Of a stretch of DNA of 64,000 bases, positions 1 through 8,890 are shown piece after piece (within the stretch, counting starts at the first letter, position 1; the number at the start of each line of letters is the position of its first letter). The stretch is taken from NCBI GenBank assembly GCA_963696405.1, contig CAVOJY010000005.1, forward strand, positions 543,161 to 607,160. The letters run 5' to 3'. The notes beneath the pieces were generated by a model. The model ran no database searches and was not told the origin of the DNA. It saw only the letters and a list, made by a program, of their open reading frames with translations. The position numbers and the translations under genes were made by a program. The stretch is from CAVOJY01 sp963696405 (GTDB lineage Bacteria > Chloroflexota > Limnocylindria > Limnocylindrales > CSP1-4).

Positions 1-314
1 AACGTCTGCTTGATCTGCTCCGGGACGTCGTCCCAGGACTTCTCCTCGCGCTCGGAGGGCTTCCGGTAGAAGACGATGCGATCGAAGTCGATCCGGGACA
101 GGTCGGCGCCCCAGGACGGCATCGGGCGCGAAACGAAGTGATCGTAGGCGCGGAGCCGGAACTGGAGCATCCAGTCGGGCTCATCCTTGAACCCGCTGAT
201 CTCCGCGACGGTCTCGCGCGTGAGGCCGCGCTTCGTTTCCTTCAGGTACGCGATGTCGTCCTTGAAGTCGAACTGCGAGCGGTTGTCCGGAGCGATCTCG
301 CGGGTGGCAGTCAT
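1..314 (-). CDS. sufB: Fe-S cluster assembly scaffold SufB, N-terminal part (cut by window edge)
   Basis: Reading the minus strand from an ATG at 314 gives about 104 residues matching the start of SufB: a short N-terminus, then FVSRPMPSWGADLS, DFDRIVFYRKPS and KSWDDVPEQIKQT, which are conserved landmarks of this family. SufB is the core subunit of the cytosolic SufBCD scaffold that builds iron-sulfur clusters. A GGAG ribosome-binding site lies just upstream (RC of 320-323). The rest of the gene, and probably sufC/sufD, lie beyond the left edge. It has its own strong promoter at 371-399, so it is probably the first gene of the suf operon here. Confidence 0.93.
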   Translation of the reverse strand, partial: MTATREIAPDNRSQFDFKDDIAYLKETKRGLTRETVAEISGFKDEPDWMLQFRLRAYDHFVSRPMPSWGADLSRIDFDRIVFYRKPSEREEKSWDDVPEQIKQT

Positions 315-370
315 GGTGTCTCCAGGGGGCATCAGCCCCAGGGTGGCCCGGCAGGCTAATCCTGAGTGAT

Positions 371-399
371 ATTATCGGAATTCCGCCCGTCCCCGTCAA
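371..399 (-). promoter_or_regulatory. sufB promoter with a 10-bp palindrome in the spacer
   Basis: On the minus strand TTGACG (394-399), a 17-bp spacer and GATAAT (371-376) form a near-consensus sigma-70 promoter, giving a leader of about 50 nt before the sufB ATG. The perfect palindrome CGGAATTCCG (376-385) sits in the spacer next to the -10 box, where a repressor would block polymerase. Suf operons are often controlled by Rrf2-family Fe-S sensors (SufR/IscR). That such a regulator binds here is inference from position only. Confidence 0.6.
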
Positions 400-865
400 C
401 CCGGGCCGCCGGAGCGCCGGTTCGTGCCGGATTGGCACCGGCTGTCCAACCGCGGCGGTGCCCGGCTGACCGGCTTTGCGTGGAACGCACCACCGTGACG
501 GGTCGCGTGGTGCGGCCCCGTGCAGACCCCGCCGCGTCGTCAAGGGCTTGCCTCCCACGCACGAGAACGACCCCGAACGGCGCCGGATGGCTCCGTCTGT
601 GCGCCGGGGGCCCAGCCATGACCGGGGACGGCGCCAGGTGGCCGGTCAACTCCGCCAGCTGGTCGCGGTCGTGCGCCTCGGGCAAACCCGGCCGCCGGAC
701 GCGAAGGAAAGACGACTGACTCACAGACCGGCGGCCGACCAGCGGAAGCAAAGCTCGCCAGACCCGCACCGCGGCAGTACACCCGCGGTCGAGCGCGGCG
801 GCAACCAGCACCGCCATCCGGCACCGACTACGTGAAGCGGCCGAGCAGGTTGGTGCGCGCCCCGT
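400..865. other. Intergenic stretch without a supported gene
   Basis: Open frames exist on both strands, but none has a ribosome-binding site, a recognisable motif or typical codon bias. I see no repeat or strong hairpin. It separates the divergent sufB and NHL-protein promoters. Confidence 0.5.
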
Positions 866-871
866 GCTCTC

Positions 872-899
872 TTGACGCCACGACCGGCGGTGCTAGCGT
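872..899 (+). promoter_or_regulatory. Putative promoter of the first NHL-repeat gene
   Basis: TTGACG at 872-877 is followed after 16 bp by TAGCGT at 894-899, about 65 bp before the ATG at 966. The -35 box is good and the -10 box is weak. The element sits directly before a gene with a strong ribosome-binding site. Confidence 0.45.
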
Positions 900-965
900 T
901 GTGCCGAGACGTGCGCCGGGCCTCGGTGCAGTCCGGGGGGCGCACTGGCGCGTCGGAGGGGAGCC

Positions 966-2771
966 ATGCGTCGCTTCGTCACAACCGCCGTTGGCGTCGT
1001 CGTGATGGTCATCAGCCTTGGTGTCGTGCTGGACGCCGTCCCCCCGCCGGTCACGGCGGCGGGGGATGCCTCCGCAGTGATGCCGTTCGTCGCCAGCGTG
1101 GGCGATCCAGCTGGCAAGAACGACTTCTACCAGCCGGGGGGCGTCGCCACCGACGGCACATACGTCTACGTCGTGGATACCTTCAACTACAGGATCGTGA
1201 AGCGACGGGCCTCGAACCTCGCGTTCGTCGCTGCGATCGGCAGCTTTGGCAGCGGCAACGATCAGTTCCGCACGTTCTATGGGATCGCGACCGACGGCAC
1301 CTATGTCTACGTCGCCGACTGGGGCAACAACCGCATCGTGAAGCGGAAGGCGTCCAACCTCGCCTACGTCTCACAGGTCGGTACGCGGGGCAGCGGCAAC
1401 AATCAGTTCGTTCATCCGCGCGGGATCGCGGTCGCCGGCGGCTTTGTCTACGTCGCCGACACCGGCAACAATCGCATCGTGAAGCGGAAGGCGTCCAACC
1501 TGGCCTTCGTGGCAAAGGTCGGGACGGAGGGGAAGGGGAAGGGCCAGTTCGAGCTTCCCCAGGGCGTGGCAGCCGACGGCACCCACGTGTTCGTCGCCGA
1601 CACGCAGAACAACCGGATCGTGAAGCTGAAGGCGTCCAGCCTCGCGGTTGTCACGCAGGTCGGAACGAAGGGCTCCGGGACGAACCAGTTTGCCGCGCCC
1701 GGCGGTATCGCGAGCGACGGCACGTACATCTACGTCGCCGACACCGACAACAGCCGCATCGTCAAGCGAAAGGCCTCGAATCTTGCCTACGTATCGAAGA
1801 TCGGGGCCCTGGGTTCGGGGAACAACCAGTTCAGGTCCCCGTCCTCGGTGGCTGTGAAGGGCACTGCGCTCTTCGTCGCCGACACCTACAACAACCGGAT
1901 CGTCAAACGCAAGGCCGTCACCCTGGTCTACGAGAGGAAGATCGGCAGCCAGTCGTTCGCCGGCGTCAACCAGTTCGCGTTGCCGACCCAGGTCGCCGCC
2001 GACGGCACGAACTTCTACGTGGCGGACGCCGCCAACCACCGAATCCAGAAGCGCCTGATTGCCGATCTCACGCACGTCGCCCAGTGGGGCACCCAGGGCG
2101 ACGATGTCGACCAGTTCAACAACCCCAACGGTGTCGCCGTCTGTGGCGCCGACCTCTACGTGGTGGACACCGACAACAGCAGGATCATGAAGCGCAAGGC
2201 CTCTGACCTCGGCTACGTCGCGCAGATCGGTAGTGCCGGCTCGGGGAACGACCAGTTCTCCTCGCCCTCGCACGTCGCGTGCGACGGTACCTACTTGTAC
2301 ATCACCGACTCCGGTAACAACCGGATCGTGAAGCGCAGGGCGTCAGACCTGGGCTACGTCGCACAGATCGGTGCCGAAGGCACGGGGAACGACCAGTTCA
2401 TCTACCCGATCGGTGTCGCCACCGACGGGACGTACATCTTCGTGGCGGACTCCGGTAACAACCGGATCGTGAAGCGCAGGGCCTCAGACCTGGGCTACGT
2501 CACGCAGATCGGTGCCGAGGGCACAGGGAACGACCAGTTCAGCTTCCCGATCGCGGTCGCCACCGATGGCACGAGCCTGTGGGTCACCGACACCGGCAAC
2601 GGTCGGATCGTCAGGCGCAATGCGTCGGACCTGGCGTACGTCTCACAGGTCGGCTCGCAGGGGAACGGCCCCGACCAGTTCGTCAACCCGGGCGGCGTCG
2701 CGGTCAGCGGGTCCATCATCCTCGTTGCCGACTCGTACAACCACCGCATCGTCAAGCGGGGCGCCCAGTAG
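966..2771 (+). CDS. Secreted NHL-repeat beta-propeller protein
   Basis: 601 residues. The first ~33 form a signal peptide (MRRF, a hydrophobic VVVMVISLGVVLD core, then an Ala-rich cleavage region). The rest is about 12 tandem copies of a 46-48-residue NHL unit of the form GVATDGTYVYVADTGNNRIVKRKASNL, with blade spacer GSGNDQF. Repeat number suggests two six-bladed propellers. NHL propellers bind proteins or glycans; no enzymatic residues are evident, so a surface or matrix binding role is inferred. GGAGGGG at 956-962 supports the ATG at 966. A longer overlapping + frame is a shadow. A second, more divergent NHL protein is at 13954-15816. Confidence 0.85.
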   Translation: MRRFVTTAVGVVVMVISLGVVLDAVPPPVTAAGDASAVMPFVASVGDPAGKNDFYQPGGVATDGTYVYVVDTFNYRIVKRRASNLAFVAAIGSFGSGNDQFRTFYGIATDGTYVYVADWGNNRIVKRKASNLAYVSQVGTRGSGNNQFVHPRGIAVAGGFVYVADTGNNRIVKRKASNLAFVAKVGTEGKGKGQFELPQGVAADGTHVFVADTQNNRIVKLKASSLAVVTQVGTKGSGTNQFAAPGGIASDGTYIYVADTDNSRIVKRKASNLAYVSKIGALGSGNNQFRSPSSVAVKGTALFVADTYNNRIVKRKAVTLVYERKIGSQSFAGVNQFALPTQVAADGTNFYVADAANHRIQKRLIADLTHVAQWGTQGDDVDQFNNPNGVAVCGADLYVVDTDNSRIMKRKASDLGYVAQIGSAGSGNDQFSSPSHVACDGTYLYITDSGNNRIVKRRASDLGYVAQIGAEGTGNDQFIYPIGVATDGTYIFVADSGNNRIVKRRASDLGYVTQIGAEGTGNDQFSFPIAVATDGTSLWVTDTGNGRIVRRNASDLAYVSQVGSQGNGPDQFVNPGGVAVSGSIILVADSYNHRIVKRGAQ

Positions 2772-2797
2772 GCCTCGCGTTCTTGCCGCGTGCCCCG

Positions 2798-3343
2798 TCA
2801 CGGCACGGCAGCGTTAGACGCTCCCTTGAAGGGAGCCTCGAAGGGAGCCTCGATCCGCTGCACCTCCTCGGCCGGCAGCAGTCGCTCGACGAGGGCGCGG
2901 AGCAGGGCCGTCTGCCGAATGAGCTCGGCATCCTGGGCATCGAGGTGCCGCATGGTCGCCTCGGCATCGGCGAACGTCTTCTGGGTCGTCCGGAACTCCT
3001 CCTCCGCCCGTGCCTCGGCGTGTTTCCCCTGGAGGTTCTGGCCGACCATGATCAGGGGCATGAGTAGCAACTGGACGATGTTGCCGAGGAAGAGGAGGAA
3101 GATGAAGGGAAACGGATCGAAGGCGCCGTTCCCGGCCGCCACCTGGATGAGCATCCAGCCGACCATGAACGCGGCGCAGGAAGTAGACCGCGTACATCGT
3201 GCCGATCGCCGCGGTGGGCCTTTGCAGCACGACCTTAACGCGATCATCACCGTCCCGTGGTTGAGGTTGCCGGCGCCGCGCTGTCCAATGGCACGGGTGC
3301 TGTCGCGGTGCCGCCGCGAGGAGGAGACGCGTGCACGCCGCAA
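2798..3343 (-). pseudogene. DUF1003 membrane protein, interrupted by two frame breaks
   Basis: Three minus-strand frames together read as one DUF1003 protein: QRGAGNLNH, then DRVKVVLQRPTAAIGTMYAVYF, then AAFMVGWMLIQVAAG and FDPFPFIFLLFLGNIVQLLL, ending in the family's LIMVGQNLQGKHAEARAEEE cytoplasmic tail. Breaks fall near 3245 and 3180. The family has two membrane helices and a soluble coiled tail of unknown function. The frame opens at a TTG near 3343, so the start is uncertain. The C-terminus holds two copies of GAAGGGAGCCTC-type DNA (2826-2851), giving EAPFEAPF. Either a pseudogene or a functional gene with two sequencing indels. Confidence 0.6.
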
Positions 3344-3442
3344 GGCGCGTCGCGGGTGAGCTGCGCGCGGCAGCACCCCTTCGGTCAGGCTGGGGCCACC
3401 AAGGCGGTCCGGGCGCGAGACCTGCGACAATGACGGGACTCG

Positions 3443-6187
3443 ATGAGAACCCCCATCGGGGCAGCCGCATCCTCCGGCGCCTCGCCCCCCGGTCTGGCCG
3501 ACGAGCCCTGGCGCCTTGATGGCGCCGCGGTTGTGCGCGCGCTCAACTCCCATCCCGTCGCCGGCCTGGCCGCCGAGGAGGCCGAGCGTCGGCTGGGCGA
3601 GTTCGGCCCGAATGAGCTGACCGAGCGCGCGACGCGGCCGGTCTGGATGGTGCTCCTCGAGCAGTTCACGAACGCGATGGTCGTCGTCCTCATCGCGGCC
3701 GCCGTTGTGACCGCTCTTATCGGCGACGTCAAGGACACGGTCGTCATCCTGGCGATTGTCTTCCTCAACGCCGGCATCGGCTTCGTGCAGGAGTACCGGG
3801 CTGAGAAAGCCATCGAAGCGCTCAAGCAGATGACCAGCCCGAGCGTCCGGGTCGTGCGCGGCGGAGAGGTGACGTCCATTCCGGCTTCGCGACTCGTGCC
3901 GGGCGATCTCGTGCGGCTGGAGGGCGGCGACATCGTGGGCGCCGACCTGAGGCTCCTCGAGGTCCATGCCCTGGAAATCAACGAGGCGATGCTCACCGGC
4001 GAGTCCGAGGCGGCCGAGAAGACCGCCGACCCACTCCCCGATGTGCCCGCCGGCCTCCCAGCCGACCAGCGCAACACCGCCTTCAGCGGTACTGCCGTGA
4101 CCCGCGGTCGGGGCGCGGGCGTTGTGGTGGCCACCGGGATGGCCACCGCTCTCGGTCGCGTGGCCGATCTCCTTCAGACTCAGCAGGGCGGCCCGACGCC
4201 CCTTCAGAGACGCCTGTCCGCACTTGCCCGGGTTCTGGCGCTTGCGGCCTTCATCGTCTGCGGGATCGTGTTCGCGGCCGGCATCGCCCGCGGCGAGGCG
4301 CTCGACGTCATGTTCCTGACCGCGGTGAGTCTGGCCGTGGCGGCCATCCCTGAAGGGCTCCCCGCCATCGTGACGGTCGCCCTGGCCCTCGGGGCACGCC
4401 GGCTGGCGCAGCGGCGTGCGCTGGTGCGCAAGCTCCCCGCCGTCGAGACCCTGGGCTCGGTGACCGTCATCTGCACGGACAAGACCGGCACGCTCACGGA
4501 GAACCGCATGCTCGTCGAGCGCGCATGGACCCGCCGGGGCGAGTACAGCGTCGGTGGCGACGGTTACACGCCCGAGGGAGTGGTCGAGCCGAGCCCGGCA
4601 GGGGACGAGGACCTGGCCCGCCTGGCACGGGTGGCCGTTCTCTGCAATGACGCCACACTGCGCGCGCCCGAGACCGTCCCCGGCGTGTGGACCATCGTCG
4701 GCGACCCCACCGAGGCCGCTCTCCTCGCTCTCGCCGGGAAGCTTGCGGTGCAGCGCGCCGCCGAGATGGAGCGGTACCCGCGCTTGGCGGAACTGGGCTT
4801 CGACAGCGAGCGCCGCCGGATGACGACCTTCCACGTCGACGGCAACGGTGGCAGCAGGGCCAATGGCGGCGGCAACAGCGCCGATGGCGGCCCCGTCCGC
4901 ATCGCCACCAAGGGGGCTCTCGAGGCGATCCTTCCCTTGCTGGCGCCGGGCGAGGTCGGGGAGATCGGCCCGGCACGAGCGGCCGCCGACAGCTTCGCCG
5001 CCCAGGGTTACCGCGTGCTCGCCCTGGCCGAGGGCACCGTGGCGGCCCTCCCTGCAGACCTGGAGGATGCGGAACGTGGTCTCCGCCTCGTCGGCCTTGT
5101 GGGGATGGCCGACCCGCCCCGATCCGAATCGGCGCCGGCCATCGCAACCTGCCGCCAGGCCGGCATCACCCCGGTCATGGTGACCGGCGATCACCCGCTC
5201 ACTGGGAAGGCGATCGCGGAGCGCATCGGCATCCTCACCCCGGGGTCGAGGGTGCTTTCCGGTGCCGAGCTGGAGCGGATGGACGACCCGACGTTCGACC
5301 GCGTGGTCGCGGACATCGCCGTCTACGCCCGCACCAGCCCCGAGCAGAAGTTGCGCATCGTGGACGCCTGGCGCCGGAGCGGCGGCGTGGTGGCCATGAC
5401 CGGCGACGGGGTAAACGACGCGCCCGCGCTCAACCGGGCCGAGATCGGCGTGGCCATGGGGATCACCGGGACCGAGGTGAGCAAGGAAGCGTCCGACATG
5501 ATCCTGGCGGACGACAACTTCGCGACGATCGTGGCAGCGGTGGAGGAGGGTCGCCGGATCTACGACAACATCCGGCGGGTCGTGCGCTACCTCCTGACCA
5601 CCAACTCCGCCGAGGTCTGGGTCATGTTCCTCGCCCCATTCTTCGGCCTGCCCCTTCCGCTACTGGCCATCCAGATCCTCTGGATCAACCTCGTCACCGA
5701 CGGCGCGCCCGCGCTCGCCCTCGGTGTGGAGCCTGCCGAACCAGACACCATGCGCCGGCCGCCCCGCCGTCCTACCGAGTCCATCTTCGCCGGCGGTCTC
5801 TGGCAGCAGGCGCTGGTGGTGGGGCTCCTGATGGCCGGTGTCACGCTGGTCGTGCAGGGCATCGCCATCTCGAACGGCTGGCCGTGGCAGACCATGGTCT
5901 TCACCACGCTGGCCTTTCTTCAGCTGGGGAACGCAATGGCCATCCGCTCGGAACGGCAGAGCATCCTCCAGCTCGGGTGGCGTTCGAACATGCCGCTGGT
6001 CCTCGCCGTCGTCGGCGCCGCCCTCGTCCAGATGGCTCTCATCTACGTTCCGTTCCTGCAGCCGGTATTTGTGACCGAGCCGCTCGATCCCCTCCAGCTG
6101 GGCGTGGTGCTGGTCGCGTCGATCACCGGTTTCGTCGCGGTCGAGCTGGACAAGCTGCTCCGCCGCCGGACCTCGCCCGCGCGGTAG
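3443..6187 (+). CDS. P2A-type (calcium-like) cation-transporting P-type ATPase
   Basis: 914 residues, normal for the family. Order: N-terminal cation ATPase domain (~25-95), actuator domain with the LTGESE loop (~185), membrane motif PEGLPA (303-308, typical of SERCA/PMCA-like pumps), phosphorylation motif DKTGT (346-350), nucleotide-binding domain, hinge motif TGDGVND (653-659) and a C-terminal block of six helices. It exports a divalent cation, probably Ca2+ or Mn2+, at the expense of ATP. A Gly/Asn-rich insert (about 468-487) interrupts the N-domain. ATG at 3443 is the earliest in-frame start without a clear ribosome-binding site. Its 3' end overlaps a decayed convergent symporter. Confidence 0.92.
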   Translation: MRTPIGAAASSGASPPGLADEPWRLDGAAVVRALNSHPVAGLAAEEAERRLGEFGPNELTERATRPVWMVLLEQFTNAMVVVLIAAAVVTALIGDVKDTVVILAIVFLNAGIGFVQEYRAEKAIEALKQMTSPSVRVVRGGEVTSIPASRLVPGDLVRLEGGDIVGADLRLLEVHALEINEAMLTGESEAAEKTADPLPDVPAGLPADQRNTAFSGTAVTRGRGAGVVVATGMATALGRVADLLQTQQGGPTPLQRRLSALARVLALAAFIVCGIVFAAGIARGEALDVMFLTAVSLAVAAIPEGLPAIVTVALALGARRLAQRRALVRKLPAVETLGSVTVICTDKTGTLTENRMLVERAWTRRGEYSVGGDGYTPEGVVEPSPAGDEDLARLARVAVLCNDATLRAPETVPGVWTIVGDPTEAALLALAGKLAVQRAAEMERYPRLAELGFDSERRRMTTFHVDGNGGSRANGGGNSADGGPVRIATKGALEAILPLLAPGEVGEIGPARAAADSFAAQGYRVLALAEGTVAALPADLEDAERGLRLVGLVGMADPPRSESAPAIATCRQAGITPVMVTGDHPLTGKAIAERIGILTPGSRVLSGAELERMDDPTFDRVVADIAVYARTSPEQKLRIVDAWRRSGGVVAMTGDGVNDAPALNRAEIGVAMGITGTEVSKEASDMILADDNFATIVAAVEEGRRIYDNIRRVVRYLLTTNSAEVWVMFLAPFFGLPLPLLAIQILWINLVTDGAPALALGVEPAEPDTMRRPPRRPTESIFAGGLWQQALVVGLLMAGVTLVVQGIAISNGWPWQTMVFTTLAFLQLGNAMAIRSERQSILQLGWRSNMPLVLAVVGAALVQMALIYVPFLQPVFVTEPLDPLQLGVVLVASITGFVAVELDKLLRRRTSPAR

Positions 6188-6692
6188 GCGCGGGCCCGGG
6201 CCACCAGGCGGCCGGTTCGGCTCCCGACACGGGCTCGGTCGGAGCCACGGGTCGCCGCTCCGGGACGTGCAGAGAGCGGACGGCGGATTCCAAGGCATCG
6301 CGAACGTCAAGGGGCTGCCGACCCCAGGTAAGCACCGACACGAGCACGATCGAGAGGAACGACGCCGGGACGCTGATGATCGCGAGCTGATCGAAGGTCC
6401 ACAGCCCCGCCAGCTTGCCGACGACGACCACGGCGGCGATCGTCCCACCCACCATGACACCCGCAAGGGCGCCCTGTTCGGTCATCCTGCGCCACCAGAT
6501 CCCGAGCGTCAGCAGCGGGAAGAACGTGCTTGCCGCCACGGCGAAGGCGAGGCCCACCATCCACGCGATGTTCACGCCGCGGAACCCCAACCCGGCGGCG
6601 ATGGCGAGGACGCCGAACCCGATGACGGCGGCTTTCGCCACCAGGATCTTCTGGCGGTCGCTCGCCTGTGTGACTGCCGCCGATGCGATCGT
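6123..6692 (-). pseudogene. C-terminal remnant of a sodium:solute (acetate-type) symporter
   Basis: The frame begins immediately after the stop codon of the upstream antiporter and reads ASDRQKILVAKAAVIGFG, NIAWMVGLAFAVAASTFFP and LGIWWRRMTEQGALAGVMVG. These match the last three or four helices of SSS-family cation/acetate symporters (ActP-like). Roughly the first 370-400 residues of a normal ~550-residue protein are missing and there is no plausible start codon. The frame runs 65 bp into the convergent ATPase gene. Family identity is confident; function is lost. Confidence 0.75.
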
Positions 6693-7934
6693 CTACGCCT
6701 CCGCGGGAACCGTCGGCTCGCGATCGACCCGCGACCAGCGGACCACGCGCTCCGCGGTCACGCCCTGCACCACGACCGTGAAGAGCACGATCCCGAAGGT
6801 GATGCCCTGGAGCAGCGTGCGATCGGGGAAGTCGGCCGGCAGGGAGAGCGCCAGGGCCGTCGCCACGGCTCCTCGCAGGCCGGCCCAGTTCATCACGTGG
6901 AGCCAGCCCGTCGGAAGACTCGGGACGAGGCCGAACGCCCGCTCCACTCGCGCCGCCCCGCCCAGGATCCCGTACACCACGAGAGCGCGGCCGGCGATCA
7001 CCGCGACCACGCCCCAGGCGATCAACCCGATCGCCGCCGCCAGGGACTCGAGTGTGATCGCGACGCCGACCAGGAGGAACACGATGGCGGTGAGGATGAA
7101 AGCGAGGAACTCCCACACGGTGTCGATCGCCTCCTGGGTGCGCAGGCTCATGCCGAACCGCGGCCCGAACGTGCCCAGCGTGACCCCGGCGACGACGCTC
7201 GCGATGATCCCCGACTCGTGGAGGCTGTCTGCCAGGAAGTAGGTCCCGTAGGCGGCGAGGAGGGTGAGCGTCAGCACGATGAGGTGGTCGTCGATCCGGG
7301 CAGCGACCCAGGCGATGAGCAGCCCTGACGCCGCACCGAGGGCGATGCTCCCCGCGATGCCGACGACAAAGGCGACCGCCGAGTCGCCGAGCGACGCCTG
7401 GGACCCGATCGCGCCGAGCGCGATCGTGAAGACGAGGATCCCCGTGCCATCGTTGAAGAGGCTCTCCGCGTCGATCAGGGTGACGAGCCGCCGAGGCGCG
7501 CGCAGGCGCCGCATCGTGGCCACGACGGCGACGGGGTCGGTTGCGGAGACCATCGCTCCCACAATGAAGGCCTGCTCGAGCGGAAGCCCGGCGAGGTTGA
7601 GCACGATCGCCACGACAGCGGCCGCGATGAGCACGCCGGGGATCGCCAGGATCGCAACGCCCCAGAACGTCCGGCGCAGTTCGGCGCCGTCAAGACGGTA
7701 GGCGCCCTCGAAGACCAGGCCGGGGAGCAGGAGCGCGACGACAAGGTCGGGCGTGACCTCCAGTACGACGCGGGGCGACTGCAGCTCGAAGGCGCCTGAA
7801 ACCACGAGCCCGAACAGCACGAAGGCGACGGTGTAGGGCAGTCGCAGCCAGCGAGTCGCGATCCCCAACAAGGGAACGATGACGAGGAACGCGACGAGGA
7901 GCGGGAGGAGCGACTGTCCGGAGAATCCACCCAT
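6693..7934 (-). CDS. CPA1-family Na+/H+ antiporter (NhaP-like)
   Basis: 413 residues, almost entirely membrane-spanning (about 12 helices). It shows the family signature ATDPVAVVATMRRL around residues 131-144 with the ion-binding Asp, and AESLFNDGTGILVF shortly after. It exchanges cytoplasmic Na+ (or K+) for protons and works in pH and salt homeostasis. It lacks a large cytosolic TrkA or CAP tail, so it is a minimal version. ATG at 7934. The next reading frame downstream is a symporter fragment that abuts its TAG stop. Confidence 0.9.
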   Translation of the reverse strand: MGGFSGQSLLPLLVAFLVIVPLLGIATRWLRLPYTVAFVLFGLVVSGAFELQSPRVVLEVTPDLVVALLLPGLVFEGAYRLDGAELRRTFWGVAILAIPGVLIAAAVVAIVLNLAGLPLEQAFIVGAMVSATDPVAVVATMRRLRAPRRLVTLIDAESLFNDGTGILVFTIALGAIGSQASLGDSAVAFVVGIAGSIALGAASGLLIAWVAARIDDHLIVLTLTLLAAYGTYFLADSLHESGIIASVVAGVTLGTFGPRFGMSLRTQEAIDTVWEFLAFILTAIVFLLVGVAITLESLAAAIGLIAWGVVAVIAGRALVVYGILGGAARVERAFGLVPSLPTGWLHVMNWAGLRGAVATALALSLPADFPDRTLLQGITFGIVLFTVVVQGVTAERVVRWSRVDREPTVPAEA

Positions 7935-7977
7935 CGTGCTGGGATCGTAGTCCAGCGACCGAGTGCCCGGCAGGGAT

Positions 7978-8836
7978 TCAGCGCGTCGGGCTGATCTCCT
8001 CGAGAAGCTCGACGGTGGCAGCCACGGCCCGCTCCTGCTGTTCCTCCCGCGAGATGGTCGCCGGCGGGTCGTTCGGCTGGCCCGTGTAGTAGCCGAACTG
8101 GCCGTGGTTGCCGCCCTCGATGGGCACGAACCGAGCGCCCGGCGGCAGCTTCGCCGCCGTGTCGGGCGAGGTGATCGTGTCCCGGCCGGAATCGAGCGTG
8201 CCGTAGACGGATGCGACGCGGAGCGGCTGGGCGGAGCAGGTCGGCCGCGGGGTACGCGCCCCAGAAGACCAGGCCGTCGGCGGCGCCCGGGTGCCCGTTC
8301 AAGTACTCCGCGGCCATGGCGCCGCCGAGCGAGTGGCCACCGACCGCCCAGGTGGTGATCTCCGGGTGCGCCGCCTGGACTTCAGCCGCCCTGTCGATCC
8401 CGAACACGGCGAAGTTGAACGGCATGGGGACGACGACGACGGTGTACCCCTGCTCCGCGATCACCCGGGCCGCCGGCGCGTACGCCTCCGCCGGCACCTT
8501 CCCGCCGGGGTAGAAGATCAGCCCGGTGTCGGGCGGCGCTCCCGTGGCGGGAGTGAAGGTCAGCCAGCCGTTCTCGTCGGAGAACGTGACCTGGTCGGTC
8601 GACGCCAGGGCGGCCGTCGCTTCGGGCAGGAGCGGCTGGGGCTGGATGAACCAGACAAGCGCGGCGACGGCGACGAGCGCGACGACTCCCAGAACAGCGG
8701 CCACCACCCATGGCCAGCGTCGCCGGCGGCGGCCGGGGGCCGCGCCGGGGGACGCGCCTGGGACCTGCGGCCCGGCAGGCGCGCCGTGGACCTGCGGCTC
8801 GGCAGGTGTGGCGATCGGATCGGCGGCCGGAGTCAT
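7978..8836 (-). CDS. Membrane-anchored alpha/beta hydrolase (one frame break near 8233)
   Basis: From ATG 8836: a Pro/Ala-rich cytoplasmic start, an RRRRRWPW patch and one helix (~50-70), then an alpha/beta-hydrolase_5-type domain with GLIFYPGGKV and the nucleophile elbow GGHSLGG. After YPAADL the frame is lost. One base shift near 8233 restores VASVYGTLDSGRDT, EGGNHGQFGYYTG and the C-terminus ending SPTR at 7978, supplying the acid and the catalytic His (GGNHGQFG). The whole fold is thus encoded with a single indel, so a functional enzyme with a sequencing error is more likely than a dead gene. The substrate is unknown. Confidence 0.75.
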
Positions 8837-8890
8837 TGGCGGGCAGTGTAGCGGCCCGGCCCGCCGTGGGGTCACGGCCCTGTCGAGAGG

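Noticed and set aside
872..2206. 444-residue plus-strand frame overlapping the NHL gene
   Set aside because: Out-of-phase shadow of repeats; the NHL frame has the signal peptide and regular repeats.
966..2771. Possible CRISPR-like array
   Set aside because: The ~140-bp periodicity is coding NHL repeat, with repeats diverging at third positions; no spacers.
2784..2810. Hairpin terminator between the NHL gene and DUF1003 gene
   Set aside because: The stem needs a 2-nt bulge, has no T-tract and overlaps the end of the opposite gene; evidence too weak.
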